Assembly: GCF_007475365.1 (NCBI RefSeq)
Contig: NZ_CP034442.1
Coordinates: 62,001 to 126,000 of the forward strand
Direction: 5' to 3'
Length of the DNA stretch: 64,000 bases
Origin: Streptococcus oralis subsp. dentisani
Lineage (GTDB): Bacteria > Bacillota > Bacilli > Lactobacillales > Streptococcaceae
Shown: positions 34,265 through 47,407 of the stretch, in pieces
How positions within the stretch are numbered: position 1 is the first letter of the stretch
Layout: each line of letters starts with the position of its first letter
Position numbers and translations under genes: made by a program
Notes under the pieces: generated by a model
What the model saw: only the letters and a program-made list of their open reading frames with translations
Database searches by the model: none
What the model was told of the DNA's origin: nothing

Positions 34265-34312
34265 GCGGATACCTGGTGAAAATACATTTTTACTTGGTGT
34301 CCGTTTGCTTTA
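34265..34312 (+). terminator. Hairpin between secA and the first DAHP synthase gene
   Basis: GCGGATACC and GGTGTCCGT can pair (nine pairs, two of them G-T) across a 22-base loop and are followed by TTGCTTT. It is a weak terminator or attenuator that may partly separate aromatic synthesis from secA. Confidence 0.5.
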
Positions 34313-34326
34313 TAAGGAGATGAATC

Positions 34327-35358
34327 ATGGTATTTACAGCTAAAAGTCCTAAAATTAACATTGAAGAAGTTCGCGCCTTGTCTAAATTAGAAGGAGCGGC
34401 TCTTGCGAGAAAAAACCGACGTGATCAGGAATTGGAAGCCATCATCCGTGGGGAAGACCAGCGTATTCTCTTGGTCATTGGACCATGTTCATCTGATAAT
34501 GAAGAGGCAGTCCTCGAGTATGCCAAGCGCTTGTCTAACTTACAAGAAGAAGTCAAAGACCGTATTTTTATGGTCATGCGGGTCTATACGGCTAAACCTC
34601 GTACCAATGGAGATGGCTATAAGGGCTTGATTCATCAACCGAATGCGACAGAAGCTCCTAGCTTGATCAATGGGATCAAGGCTGTTCGTCAGCTACACTA
34701 CCGTGTGATTATCGAGACGGGTATGACAACAGCGGATGAGATGCTTTATCCTGAAAATCTTCCGCTGGTGGATGATTTGATTTCTTATATGGCAGTTGGG
34801 GCTCGTTCAGTTGAGGACCAGCAACACCGTTTTGTAGCGAGTGGAGCAGATTTTTCAACAGGATTTAAAAATCCAACATCTGGAAATCTCAATGTTATGT
34901 TTAACGGGATTTATGCAGCGCAAAATAAACAGAGTTTCCTCTTCCTCGGTAAAGAGGTGGAAACAACTGGGAATCCTTTGTCCCACGCCATTCTTCGCGG
35001 TGCCTTGAATGAATACGGGAAAAATATTCCTAACTACTACTATGACAATTTGATGGATACCATTGCCCAGTATGAAAAGATGGGCTTGGAAAATCCTTTT
35101 ATCATCATCGATACCAATCATGACAATTCAGGCAAGCAGTACATGGATCAAATCCGTATCGTACGCCAGACCTTGATCAACCGTGACTGGAATGAGAAAA
35201 TCAAAAAATATGTTCGTGGTTTTATGATTGAGTCCTATCTGGAAGATGGACGTCAAAATGAACCTGAAGTTTTTGGCAAGTCTATCACGGACCCGTGTCT
35301 AGGATGGGACAATACGGAAGCACTTGTTCGCGAAATCTACCAAACGCTAGGAGAATAA
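34327..35358 (+). CDS. aroF: 3-deoxy-7-phosphoheptulonate (DAHP) synthase, first copy
   Basis: This enzyme condenses phosphoenolpyruvate and erythrose-4-phosphate, the first step of the shikimate pathway. The 343-residue type I enzyme has the IGPCSSDNEEAVLEYA motif, the YTAKPRTNGDGYKGL substrate loop, GARSVEDQQHR, and the metal-site IDTNHDNSGKQ and FMIESYLEDGRQ segments. ATAAGGAG precedes ATG 34327. A close paralogue follows two bases after its stop. Different feedback sensitivity between the two is likely but not visible. The symbol follows common usage for this pair and could equally be aroG. Confidence 0.93.
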   Translation: MVFTAKSPKINIEEVRALSKLEGAALARKNRRDQELEAIIRGEDQRILLVIGPCSSDNEEAVLEYAKRLSNLQEEVKDRIFMVMRVYTAKPRTNGDGYKGLIHQPNATEAPSLINGIKAVRQLHYRVIIETGMTTADEMLYPENLPLVDDLISYMAVGARSVEDQQHRFVASGADFSTGFKNPTSGNLNVMFNGIYAAQNKQSFLFLGKEVETTGNPLSHAILRGALNEYGKNIPNYYYDNLMDTIAQYEKMGLENPFIIIDTNHDNSGKQYMDQIRIVRQTLINRDWNEKIKKYVRGFMIESYLEDGRQNEPEVFGKSITDPCLGWDNTEALVREIYQTLGE

Positions 35359-35359
35359 G

Positions 35360-36391
35360 ATGGCATTTATCGAAAAAGGTCAAGAAATAGATATTGAAGC
35401 AATCAAGGCTGCGACCCAGTTGTCAGCTGAAGCCTTGCGTTATAAGGAAGCGCGAGATCGAGAGTTGGCAGCCATCATCTCGGGTGAGGATGACCGAATC
35501 CTTTTGGTGATGGGACCTTGCTCTTCGGACGATGAAGAAGCAGTGCTTGAATATGCTCGTCGCTTAGCAGACTTGCAGAAAAAAGTTGCGGATAAAATCT
35601 TTATCGTGATGCGTGTCTATACGGCTAAACCTCGTACCAATGGAGATGGCTATAAAGGCATGATTCATCAACCAAATACCAGCGAAGCGCCTAGTCTCAT
35701 CAATGGTTTGCAGGCTGTTCGTCAGCTCCACTACCGTGTGATTACCGAAACGGGCTTGACGACGGCTGATGAGATGCTCTATCCGTCAAATCTCGTTTTG
35801 GTCGATGATCTAGTCAGCTACCACGCTGTAGGAGCTCGTTCAGTAGAAGACCAGGAACACCGCTTTGTAGCCTCTGGGATTGATGCTCCAGTTGGGATGA
35901 AAAATCCGACATCTGGGAACCTTGGAGTTATGTTTAATGCTATCTATGCAGCTCAAAACAAGCAAACCTTCCTTTACCATGGTCAAGAAGTGGAAACTTC
36001 AGGAAATCCCTTGGCCCACGTTATCCTTCGTGGCGCCATGAACGAATATGGTAAAAATGAGCCCAATTTCTACTATGAAACCCTCTTAAATGCCATCGAT
36101 CGTTATGAGAACATGGGGCTTGAAAATCCTTTTATCATCATCGATACCAATCATGACAATTCAGGTAAGCAGTATATGGAACAAATTCGCATTGTTCGTC
36201 AAGCCTTGCTGAATCGTGACTGGAATGAAAAGATTAAAAAGACGGTTCGAGGCTTTATGATCGAATCATACCTAGCAGATGGTCGCCAAAACCAACCAGA
36301 GGTCTTTGGTTGCTCTATTACTGACCCTTGTCTAGGTTGGGAAAATACAGTAGCCTTGGTAGAAGAAATTTATACTACCTTAACAAAATAA
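35360..36391 (+). CDS. aroG: 3-deoxy-7-phosphoheptulonate (DAHP) synthase, second copy
   Basis: A 343-residue paralogue of the preceding protein with the same length and the same motifs (MGPCSSDDEEAVLEYA, YTAKPRTNGDGYKGM, GARSVEDQEHR, IDTNHDNSGKQ). Most differences lie in the first 50 residues, the region that binds feedback inhibitors in this family, and around residues 165-230. This suggests the copies respond to different aromatic amino acids. The start lies 2 bases after the first copy's stop, with TAGGAG inside the upstream gene. It is a tandem duplication kept in register. Confidence 0.93.
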   Translation: MAFIEKGQEIDIEAIKAATQLSAEALRYKEARDRELAAIISGEDDRILLVMGPCSSDDEEAVLEYARRLADLQKKVADKIFIVMRVYTAKPRTNGDGYKGMIHQPNTSEAPSLINGLQAVRQLHYRVITETGLTTADEMLYPSNLVLVDDLVSYHAVGARSVEDQEHRFVASGIDAPVGMKNPTSGNLGVMFNAIYAAQNKQTFLYHGQEVETSGNPLAHVILRGAMNEYGKNEPNFYYETLLNAIDRYENMGLENPFIIIDTNHDNSGKQYMEQIRIVRQALLNRDWNEKIKKTVRGFMIESYLADGRQNQPEVFGCSITDPCLGWENTVALVEEIYTTLTK

Positions 36392-36401
36392 GTGAAAAGG
36401 A

Positions 36402-36430
36402 TGGAGTTGGGGGAATCTCAACTCCTTTTG
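36402..36430 (+). terminator. Terminator-like hairpin before acpS
   Basis: GGAGTTG, loop GGGGAATCT, CAACTCC, then TTTTG. It sits between the DAHP synthase pair and acpS and may act as an attenuator. It also takes up the only purine-rich stretch upstream of acpS. Confidence 0.6.
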
Positions 36431-36436
36431 ATGAGA

Positions 36437-36799
36437 ATGATAGTTGGATATGGAATTGACATCGAAGAATTGGCTTCGATAGAAGGCGCAGTTACACGGC
36501 ACACAGGATTTGCTAAGCGGGTGCTAACCACTAAGGAAATGGAGCGCTTTACCAGTCTCAAAGGGCGCAGACAAATCGAATATTTGGCAGGTCGCTGGTC
36601 AGCTAAGGAGGCCTTTTCCAAGGCTCTGGGAACTGGGATTGGCAAACTGACCTTTCAGGATTTGGAAGTTTTGAACAATGAACGAGGGGCTCCCTATTTT
36701 AGTCAGTCACCATTTTCAGGAAAGATTTGGCTGTCGATCAGTCATACAGACCAGTTTGTGACAGCCAGTGTCATTTTGGAGGAAAATCATGAAAGCTAG
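36437..36799 (+). CDS. acpS: Holo-[acyl-carrier-protein] synthase
   Basis: AcpS transfers 4'-phosphopantetheine from CoA to acyl carrier protein. The 120-residue protein has the magnesium-site GIDIEEL near the start and [13 protein letters not shown] with the expected Glu. I chose ATG 36437 ([11 protein letters not shown]) by family length. A GTG at 36392 and an ATG at 36431 are in frame, and no strong ribosome site precedes any of them closely, so the start is less certain than usual. It overlaps alr by 11 bases. Confidence 0.93.
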   Translation: MIVGYGIDIEELASIEGAVTRHTGFAKRVLTTKEMERFTSLKGRRQIEYLAGRWSAKEAFSKALGTGIGKLTFQDLEVLNNERGAPYFSQSPFSGKIWLSISHTDQFVTASVILEENHES

Positions 36800-37892
36800 T
36801 CCACATAGACCAACCAAGGCTCTGATTCATCTGGGAGCCATTCGACAAAATATTCAGCAAATGGGGGCTCATATCCCTGAAGGAACGATCAAGTGGGCAG
36901 TGGTCAAGGCCAATGCCTATGGACATGGGGCGGTAGCTGTTGCCAAGGCGATTCAAGATGATGTTGACGGCTTTTGCGTTTCCAATATCGATGAAGCTAT
37001 TGAGTTGCGTCAAGCAGGTATAAACAAGAAAATCCTCATCTTAGGAGTTTCTGAACTAGAAGCTGTTTCCCTAGCTAAAGAATATGATATCACCTTGACA
37101 GTGGCAGGATTGGAGTGGATTCAAACACTCTTATCTAGGGAGGCAGACCTAGCAGGCTTAACTGTTCACCTCAAGATTGATTCAGGAATGGGACGGATTG
37201 GTTTTAGAGAGACCAGTGAAGCTGATCTGGCTCAAGACTTGCTCCAACAATACGGTGCTCGTGTTGAAGGGATTTTTACCCACTTTGCTACTGCAGATGA
37301 AGAATCAGATGCCTATTTTAATGTCCAGTTGGAACGATTTAAAACCATTCTGTCAAGCATGAAGGAAGTGCCAGAGCTAGTACATGCCAGCAATTCGGCA
37401 ACGACCCTTTGGCATGCAGAGACTATTTTCAATGCAGTCCGTATGGGAGATGCTATGTATGGGCTGAATCCTAGCGGAGATGTCTTGGACTTGCCCTATG
37501 ATTTGACACCAGCCTTGAGGTTGGTGTCTGCCCTGGTCCATGTCAAGACAGTTCCCGCTGGATCTTGCATGGGCTATGGGGCAACCTATCAGGCGGATAG
37601 TGAGCAAGTCATTGCGACGGTGCCAATCGGTTATGCGGATGGTTGGACACGAGACATGCAGAATTTCTCCGTCTTGGTAGATGGACAAGCGTGCCCAACC
37701 GTCGGTCGGGTTTCAATGGATCAAATCACTATTCGGTTGCCTAAGGTTTACCCTCTAGGAACAAAAGTAACTTTAATTGGCTCAAACGGTGACCAGGAAA
37801 TCACAGCTAGTCAGGTAGCAACCTACCGTGGAACCATTAACTATGAGGTGGTTTGTCTCCTCAGTGATCGCATTCCGAGAGAATATTATTAA
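36789..37892 (+). CDS. alr: Alanine racemase
   Basis: The racemase makes D-alanine for peptidoglycan and teichoic acids. The 367-residue protein carries Lys40 in the PLP motif [10 protein letters not shown] and the catalytic tyrosine in SCMGYGATY (near residue 264). I chose ATG 36789 because GGAGG lies 6 bases upstream and [15 protein letters not shown] is the family start. It overlaps the acpS end by 11 bases, and recG follows after 18 bases. Confidence 0.97.
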   Translation: MKASPHRPTKALIHLGAIRQNIQQMGAHIPEGTIKWAVVKANAYGHGAVAVAKAIQDDVDGFCVSNIDEAIELRQAGINKKILILGVSELEAVSLAKEYDITLTVAGLEWIQTLLSREADLAGLTVHLKIDSGMGRIGFRETSEADLAQDLLQQYGARVEGIFTHFATADEESDAYFNVQLERFKTILSSMKEVPELVHASNSATTLWHAETIFNAVRMGDAMYGLNPSGDVLDLPYDLTPALRLVSALVHVKTVPAGSCMGYGATYQADSEQVIATVPIGYADGWTRDMQNFSVLVDGQACPTVGRVSMDQITIRLPKVYPLGTKVTLIGSNGDQEITASQVATYRGTINYEVVCLLSDRIPREYY

Positions 37893-37910
37893 AAAAGAAA
37901 GGAGTGGAGC

Positions 37911-39926
37911 ATGAATCTACATCAACCCTTGCATGTCTTGCCTGGTGTGGGGCCAAAGTCAGCAGAGAAATACGCCAAATTAGGAATTGAAAACTTGCAA
38001 GACCTCTTGCTCTACTTTCCTTTCCGTTATGAAGATTTCAAGACCAAGCAGGTCCTAGATCTGGAAGATGGCGAAAAGGCTGTTCTTTCTGGTCAGGTCG
38101 TGACTCCTGCCAGTGTCCAGTATTATGGTTTTAAGCGCAATCGTCTGCGCTTTAGCCTCAAGCAGGGAGAAGTCGTTTTTGCGGTGAATTTCTTTAACCA
38201 ACCCTATCTAGCTGATAAGATAGAGTTGGGAGCAACCCTTGCCGTTTTTGGGAAATGGGATCGTGCCAAGGCTAGTCTGACTGGGATGAAGGTTCTAGCT
38301 CAGGTGGAAGATGACCTCCAGCCTGTCTATCGTCTGGCTCAGGGAATCAGTCAGTCAGGGCTGGTCAAGGTCATTAAGACAGCCTTTGATCAGGGGTTGG
38401 ACCTCTTGATAGAGGAAAATCTTCCCCAGTCTTTGCTGGACAAATACAAACTCATGTCCCGTTGTCAGGCCGTTCGTGCTATGCATTTTCCTAAGGATTT
38501 GACAGAATACAAGCAGGCCCTTCGTCGCATCAAGTTTGAGGAACTCTTTTACTTTCAAATGCAGTTACAGACGCTCAAGTCTGAAAATAGAGTTCAGGGA
38601 AGCGGTCTAGTTCTGAATTGGTCGGAAGATGATTTGACTAGGGTCAAAGAAAATCTGCCTTTCCCCCTGACACAAGCTCAGGAAAAGAGTTTGCGGGAAA
38701 TATTGGCCGACATGAAGTCTGACCACCACATGAATCGTCTCCTACAAGGGGATGTGGGGAGCGGAAAAACGGTGGTCGCTGGCTTGGCCATGTTTGCGGC
38801 GGTGACGGCTGGCTACCAGGCTGCTCTCATGGTACCGACAGAAATCCTAGCAGAGCAACACTTTGAGAGTTTGCAGAGTCTCTTTCCAGATTTGAAACTC
38901 GCCCTCTTGACAGGTTCCCTAAAAGTTGCAGAAAAAAGAGAAGTCTTGGAAACAATTGCCAAGGGTGAGGCTGATTTAATTATCGGAACTCACGCTCTGA
39001 TTCAGGATGGGGTGGATTATGCTCGTCTTGGTTTGATTATCATCGATGAGCAGCACCGTTTTGGTGTGGGGCAAAGGCGTATTTTACGTGAAAAAGGAGA
39101 CAATCCAGACGTCCTCATGATGACGGCGACGCCCATTCCACGAACCTTGGCCATCACAGCCTTTGGGGATATGGATGTTTCCATTATCGACCAGATGCCT
39201 GCGGGTCGAAAACCCATTGTGACACGTTGGATCAAGCATGAGCAACTACCTCAGGTGCTGACTTGGTTAGAGGGGGAAATTCAAAAAGGTTCTCAAGCCT
39301 ACGTCATCTCTCCCTTGATTGAAGAATCTGAAGCTCTGGATCTGAAAAATGCCATTGCCTTATCTGAGGAGTTGACAGCTCATTTTGCAGGAAAGGCAGA
39401 GGTTGCTCTGCTACATGGTAAGATGAAGAGTGACGAAAAAGACCAGATCATGCAGGATTTTAAAGAGAGAAAAACGGATATTCTGGTTTCGACGACGGTT
39501 ATCGAGGTTGGGGTCAATGTTCCTAATGCGACCGTCATGATTATCATGGATGCCGATCGGTTCGGTCTCAGCCAGCTTCACCAGCTCAGAGGTCGTGTCG
39601 GTCGGGGAGACAAGCAGTCCTATGCTGTTCTCGTTGCCAATCCCAAGACTGACTCTGGGAAGGACCGCATGCGCATCATGACAGAAACCACCAATGGATT
39701 TGTCCTTGCGGAGGAAGATTTGAAAATGCGTGGTTCGGGTGAGATTTTTGGAACCAGACAGTCAGGACTTCCAGAGTTTCAAGTGGCGGATATCATTGAA
39801 GATTTTCCAATTTTAGAAGAAGCCAGGAAGGTTGCCAGCTACATTAGTTCTATAGAAGGTTGGAAAGAGGATCCAGAATGGCGGATGATTGCTCTCCATC
39901 TAGAAAAAAGAGAACATCTGGATTAA
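37911..39926 (+). CDS. recG: ATP-dependent DNA helicase RecG
   Basis: RecG remodels stalled forks and branched DNA. The 671-residue protein has an N-terminal wedge/OB-fold domain, Walker A GDVGSGKT, the DEQH box IIIDEQHRFGV, and helicase motifs TATPIPRTL and QLRGRVGRG. GAAAGGAG precedes ATG 37911. It is the last gene of the acpS-alr-recG unit. Confidence 0.97.
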   Translation: MNLHQPLHVLPGVGPKSAEKYAKLGIENLQDLLLYFPFRYEDFKTKQVLDLEDGEKAVLSGQVVTPASVQYYGFKRNRLRFSLKQGEVVFAVNFFNQPYLADKIELGATLAVFGKWDRAKASLTGMKVLAQVEDDLQPVYRLAQGISQSGLVKVIKTAFDQGLDLLIEENLPQSLLDKYKLMSRCQAVRAMHFPKDLTEYKQALRRIKFEELFYFQMQLQTLKSENRVQGSGLVLNWSEDDLTRVKENLPFPLTQAQEKSLREILADMKSDHHMNRLLQGDVGSGKTVVAGLAMFAAVTAGYQAALMVPTEILAEQHFESLQSLFPDLKLALLTGSLKVAEKREVLETIAKGEADLIIGTHALIQDGVDYARLGLIIIDEQHRFGVGQRRILREKGDNPDVLMMTATPIPRTLAITAFGDMDVSIIDQMPAGRKPIVTRWIKHEQLPQVLTWLEGEIQKGSQAYVISPLIEESEALDLKNAIALSEELTAHFAGKAEVALLHGKMKSDEKDQIMQDFKERKTDILVSTTVIEVGVNVPNATVMIIMDADRFGLSQLHQLRGRVGRGDKQSYAVLVANPKTDSGKDRMRIMTETTNGFVLAEEDLKMRGSGEIFGTRQSGLPEFQVADIIEDFPILEEARKVASYISSIEGWKEDPEWRMIALHLEKREHLD

Positions 39927-39970
39927 GCTTTCTCTAAGGAAATGTTAAGCTAGCTTTTAGGATTATTTCT

Positions 39971-39976
39971 TATAAT
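39971..39976 (+). promoter_or_regulatory. -10 box upstream of the small ORF after recG
   Basis: A perfect TATAAT within TTCTTATAATAGTG, 31 bases before the ATG of the 23-codon frame at 40008. The -35 region is weak. Confidence 0.5.
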
Positions 39977-40007
39977 AGTGTCAACAAAAAGAAACGAGGA
40001 CTTTCTC

Positions 40008-40079
40008 ATGACTATAAAAGTGACCTACCAAAAGAAATTCCAAACCGTCAAACTAGAGAAAGGAGCTAGCACCTATTGA
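40008..40079 (+). CDS. Possible 23-residue peptide
   Basis: A short frame (starts MTIKVTYQKKFQTVKL, ends GASTY) has a good ribosome site (GAGGA, 8 bases before the ATG), an upstream TATAAT, and a terminator that begins seven bases after its stop. This compact promoter-ORF-terminator layout supports a real small gene. The peptide is basic and unrecognised. The frame continues past the TGA for 17 more codons, so a truncated longer gene is an alternative. Confidence 0.4.
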   Translation: MTIKVTYQKKFQTVKLEKGASTY

Positions 40080-40085
40080 TACACA

Positions 40086-40112
40086 GAGAGCGGAAACGTT
40101 CTCTTTATTTTT
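40086..40112 (+). terminator. Terminator with GAAA loop
   Basis: GAGAGCG, loop GAAA, CGTTCTC, then TTTATTTTT. Confidence 0.85.
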
Positions 40113-40180
40113 AAAACTACTTTCAGACGATAGGTTTGAGGAAAGAGAATCTAAAATCACTTTCTATTTAGCATTCTTTC

Positions 40181-40209
40181 TTGCATTGCTTTCCTAGATA
40201 TGCTACAGT
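40181..40209 (+). promoter_or_regulatory. Promoter of the acetyl esterase gene
   Basis: TTGCAT (40181-40186), a 17-base spacer and TACAGT (40204-40209), followed three bases later by a cre box. Confidence 0.6.
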
Positions 40210-40211
40210 TG

Positions 40212-40225
40212 TGATAGCGATTACA
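40212..40225. promoter_or_regulatory. cre box (CcpA site) at the acetyl esterase promoter
   Basis: TGATAGCGATTACA fits the CcpA consensus TGNNANCGNTNWCA. It covers the expected transcription start, which predicts glucose repression. Confidence 0.7.
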
Positions 40226-40243
40226 AAACTAAAGGAGCATGCT

Positions 40244-41227
40244 ATGAAAAATCCAGCTTTGTTAGAAGAAATTAAGACTTATAAAGGACGGGATGAGGTT
40301 CCAGAAGACTTTGATGCTTTCTGGGATGAGGAATTAAAAAAAGTTTCCACTCTTCCAGCCTACCAGTTGGAGGAAAGAGATTTCCACATTCCCCGAGTCA
40401 AGTGCTTTGAGCTCACTTTTGAGGGAACTAATGAAGGCAAGGTCTATGCACGCGTCGTCCTTCCAAAGACTGAGGGAAAAGTTCCCCTAATTTTCCATTT
40501 CCATGGCTATATGGGACGTGGCTGGGATTGGGCTGACATGCTGGCCTATACTGTGGCTGGTTACGGTGTTGTTTCCATGGATGTGCGGGGCCAGTCGGGC
40601 TATTCGCAAGACGGCTTGCGTTCTCCTCTTGGAAATACTGTGAAGGGGCATATCATCCGTGGTGCTGTGGAAGGTCGTGAGCATCTCTTTTATAAGGATG
40701 TTTATCTGGATATTTACCAGTTGGTTGAAATTGTTGCCAGTCTGCCTCAGGTAGATGAGGAAAGACTTTCTAGCTATGGTGCTTCACAAGGAGGAGCTTT
40801 AGCGTTGGTTGCAGCAGCGCTCAATCCTCGCATTCAGCAAACAGTTGCCATCTATCCCTTCTTGTCAGACTTTAGACGAGTGCTTGAGATTGGCAATACC
40901 AGTGAAGCCTATGATGAACTCTTCCGATATTTCAAGTTTCACGATCCCTTCCATGAAACAGAGGAGGAAATCATGGCGACTCTTGCCTATATCGATGTGA
41001 AAAATCTTGCCCATCGTATTAAAGGTGAGGTCAAGATGATTACGGGCTTGGATGACGATGTTTGCTATCCCATTACCCAGTTTGCAATTTACAACCGTCT
41101 GACCTGTGATAAGGCTTATCGAATCATGCCTGAGTATGCCCACGAAGCCATGAATGTCTTTATTAATGACCAAGTCTACAACTGGCTCTGTGGTAGTGAG
41201 ATTCCTTTCTCCTATGTAAAAAAATAA
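40244..41227 (+). CDS. Acetyl xylan esterase / cephalosporin-C deacetylase (AXE1 family)
   Basis: A 327-residue cytosolic alpha/beta hydrolase that removes acetyl groups from sugars. The catalytic triad is visible: Ser181 in GASQGG, an Asp at about 270-272 in TGLDDDVCYP, and His300 in PEYAHEA, at spacings close to those of the Bacillus enzyme. I chose ATG 40244 because AAAGGAG lies 8 bases upstream. It lies directly before nanA, so removal of O-acetyl groups from sialic acid or other host sugars is a plausible role; this is inference. Confidence 0.9.
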   Translation: MKNPALLEEIKTYKGRDEVPEDFDAFWDEELKKVSTLPAYQLEERDFHIPRVKCFELTFEGTNEGKVYARVVLPKTEGKVPLIFHFHGYMGRGWDWADMLAYTVAGYGVVSMDVRGQSGYSQDGLRSPLGNTVKGHIIRGAVEGREHLFYKDVYLDIYQLVEIVASLPQVDEERLSSYGASQGGALALVAAALNPRIQQTVAIYPFLSDFRRVLEIGNTSEAYDELFRYFKFHDPFHETEEEIMATLAYIDVKNLAHRIKGEVKMITGLDDDVCYPITQFAIYNRLTCDKAYRIMPEYAHEAMNVFINDQVYNWLCGSEIPFSYVKK

Positions 41228-41271
41228 GTTTAAGAGAGCCTTGAGCTCCCTTTTTATTTTCCAAAATCGAA

Positions 41272-41365
41272 AAGTACTTTCAGGAAACTTGAAATATTAA
41301 AATAGTTTTAAAAGTAGAATCTATTCTATATCAATTTAGCTATAAAGTTCAAAGTTTATTGTGTA
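41272..41365 (+). promoter_or_regulatory. nanA promoter region with the nan-locus motif
   Basis: The block ACTTTCAGGAAACTTGAAAT, TAAAATAGTTTTAAAAGTAG and AATCTATT matches blocks upstream of nanE (44940) and the lyase gene (50455). The shared parts are ACTTTCA, TAAAATA and AAATCTA at similar spacing. It is a candidate NanR site. A weak -10 (TGTGTAATAA) lies near 41358. A strong GAAAGGAGG at 41386-41394 has no start codon nearby. Confidence 0.55.
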
Positions 41366-41510
41366 ATAAGGGAAAGACATTGTGCGAAAGGAGGAAAATT
41401 TCCGCTGTTTGGTCAGAGAGTAAGAGCAGTGGACGTTTGAAGAATGGGAGGTCTCATTCAGTCGGTTACTTTCTTTTTACTTGTTTAGTTGGAGGCACTA
41501 AAAATTTTAA

Positions 41511-44822
<3,312 letters not shown>

Positions 44823-44939
44823 GAGAATAATTATAATCATTTGGCTTTGTAAAAATAGAAGGAGATAGCAGGTTTTTCAGTCTGCTATCTTTTTCTTTCG
44901 GCTCAAGGTGTGCTAATAAGAAATTCTAAGATGTCTGAA

Positions 44940-45034
44940 ACTACTTTCAGGATAGTCTGTTCTATAAAATAGTTTTGAAACTGAAATCTATTCCACTACA
45001 AACTATTGAAAGCGCTTAACAAATGATATATAAT
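44940..45034 (+). promoter_or_regulatory. nanE promoter region: nan-locus motif, cre box and -10
   Basis: ACTACTTTCAGGATAG, TATAAAATAGTTTTGAAACT and GAAATCTATT repeat the block of the nanA and lyase promoters. A cre box TGAAAGCGCTTAAC (45007-45020) overlaps the -35 position, 8 bases before TATAAT (45029-45034). CcpA should repress and NanR should control this promoter. Confidence 0.7.
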
Positions 45035-45067
45035 AAGCCCATAAGAACAAGAAAGGGAGGAAAGAGG

Positions 45068-45766
45068 ATGCCACAGATTAGCAAAGAAGCCTTGATTGAA
45101 CAAATCAAAGATGGAATCATTGTCTCTTGCCAGGCACTTCCTCACGAACCGCTTTACACAGAAGCGGGAGGGGTTATCCCCTTGCTAGTCAAAGCGGCTG
45201 AGCAAGGTGGAGCAGTCGGTATCCGAGCAAACAGTGTTCGTGATATCAAGGAGATCAAGGAGGTTACGAAACTCCCGATTATCGGGATTATCAAACGTGA
45301 CTATCCGCCACAGGAGCCATTCATTACAGCTACTATGAAAGAAGTTGATGAATTGGCTGAACTAGACATAGAGGTCATTGCTCTGGATTGTACCAAACGT
45401 GAACGTTACGACGGTTTGGAAATCCAGGACTTTATCCGACAAGTCAAAGAAAAATATCCTCATCAACTCTTAATGGCTGATACCAGTACTTTTGAAGAAG
45501 GGCTAGCAGCAGTCGAAGCAGGAATTGATTTTGTTGGAACAACCTTATCAGGTTATACTTCTTACAGTCCAAAAGTAGATGGTCCAGACTTTGAACTGAT
45601 CAAAAAACTTTGTGAAGCAGGGGTGGATGTCATCGCTGAAGGGAAAATTCATACACCAGAACAAGCCAAACAAATCCTTGAATATGGGGTGCGAGGCATC
45701 GTTGTCGGTGGAGCGATTACTAGACCAAAAGAGATTACGGAGCGCTTTGTTGCCGGTCTTAAATAA
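45068..45766 (+). CDS. nanE: N-acetylmannosamine-6-phosphate 2-epimerase
   Basis: NanE converts ManNAc-6-P to GlcNAc-6-P, the last step before amino-sugar catabolism. The 232-residue TIM-barrel protein has the family motifs [32 protein letters not shown] and [11 protein letters not shown] with [14 protein letters not shown] phosphate loops. I chose ATG 45068 because GGGAGG lies upstream and MPQISKEAL is the family start. It is the first gene after its own NanR/CcpA-type promoter and leads into the SatABC importer genes. Confidence 0.95.
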   Translation: MPQISKEALIEQIKDGIIVSCQALPHEPLYTEAGGVIPLLVKAAEQGGAVGIRANSVRDIKEIKEVTKLPIIGIIKRDYPPQEPFITATMKEVDELAELDIEVIALDCTKRERYDGLEIQDFIRQVKEKYPHQLLMADTSTFEEGLAAVEAGIDFVGTTLSGYTSYSPKVDGPDFELIKKLCEAGVDVIAEGKIHTPEQAKQILEYGVRGIVVGGAITRPKEITERFVAGLK

Positions 45767-45809
45767 CACAATCTCAAAAAAGAGGAGAGTGGTCGATGCG
45801 TCGGATAAA

Positions 45810-45825
45810 ATGAAAACGTATACAA
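45810..45825. promoter_or_regulatory. cre box upstream of satA
   Basis: ATGAAAACGTATACAA fits the CcpA consensus WTGNNARCGNWWWCAW at every position. It lies 56 bases before satA, inside the nan operon, and may allow separate catabolite control of the importer. Confidence 0.75.
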
Positions 45826-45829
45826 ATAG

Positions 45830-47209
<1,380 letters not shown>

Positions 47210-47229
47210 GCACTAAGTCAGATTGATTC

Positions 47230-47276
47230 CCCCCTTTTCCCTGTGCACTATGGTGTAAGAAAAGGGGGACTTTTGT
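47230..47276 (+). terminator. Attenuator between satA and satB
   Basis: A perfect stem CCCCCTTTT / AAAAGGGGG with a 21-base loop and ACTTTTG downstream. Partial termination here would give more binding protein than permease, a common arrangement in ABC operons. Confidence 0.75.
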
Positions 47277-47407
47277 TTGAAATAGTAGGAACTGTCACGA
47301 AATTAAAATGAAGTTCTTACATAAGCGAATCTTAAAAAATTTCATTTTGGTTTTAAAACAGTTCAAGAAAATCAAAAACTATTCTATTTGAAAGAGAGGT
47401 GCCGACT

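Noticed and set aside
40077..40133. Stop-codon read-through or selenocysteine at the TGA of the small ORF
   Set aside because: The following bases form an intrinsic terminator hairpin, and no selenocysteine machinery or element is visible. A plain stop is simpler.
41386..41401. Strong Shine-Dalgarno (GAAAGGAGG) in the nanA leader as evidence of a gene
   Set aside because: No ATG, GTG or TTG follows at usable distance; it lies beside a GGAAAATTTCC palindrome and may be structural.
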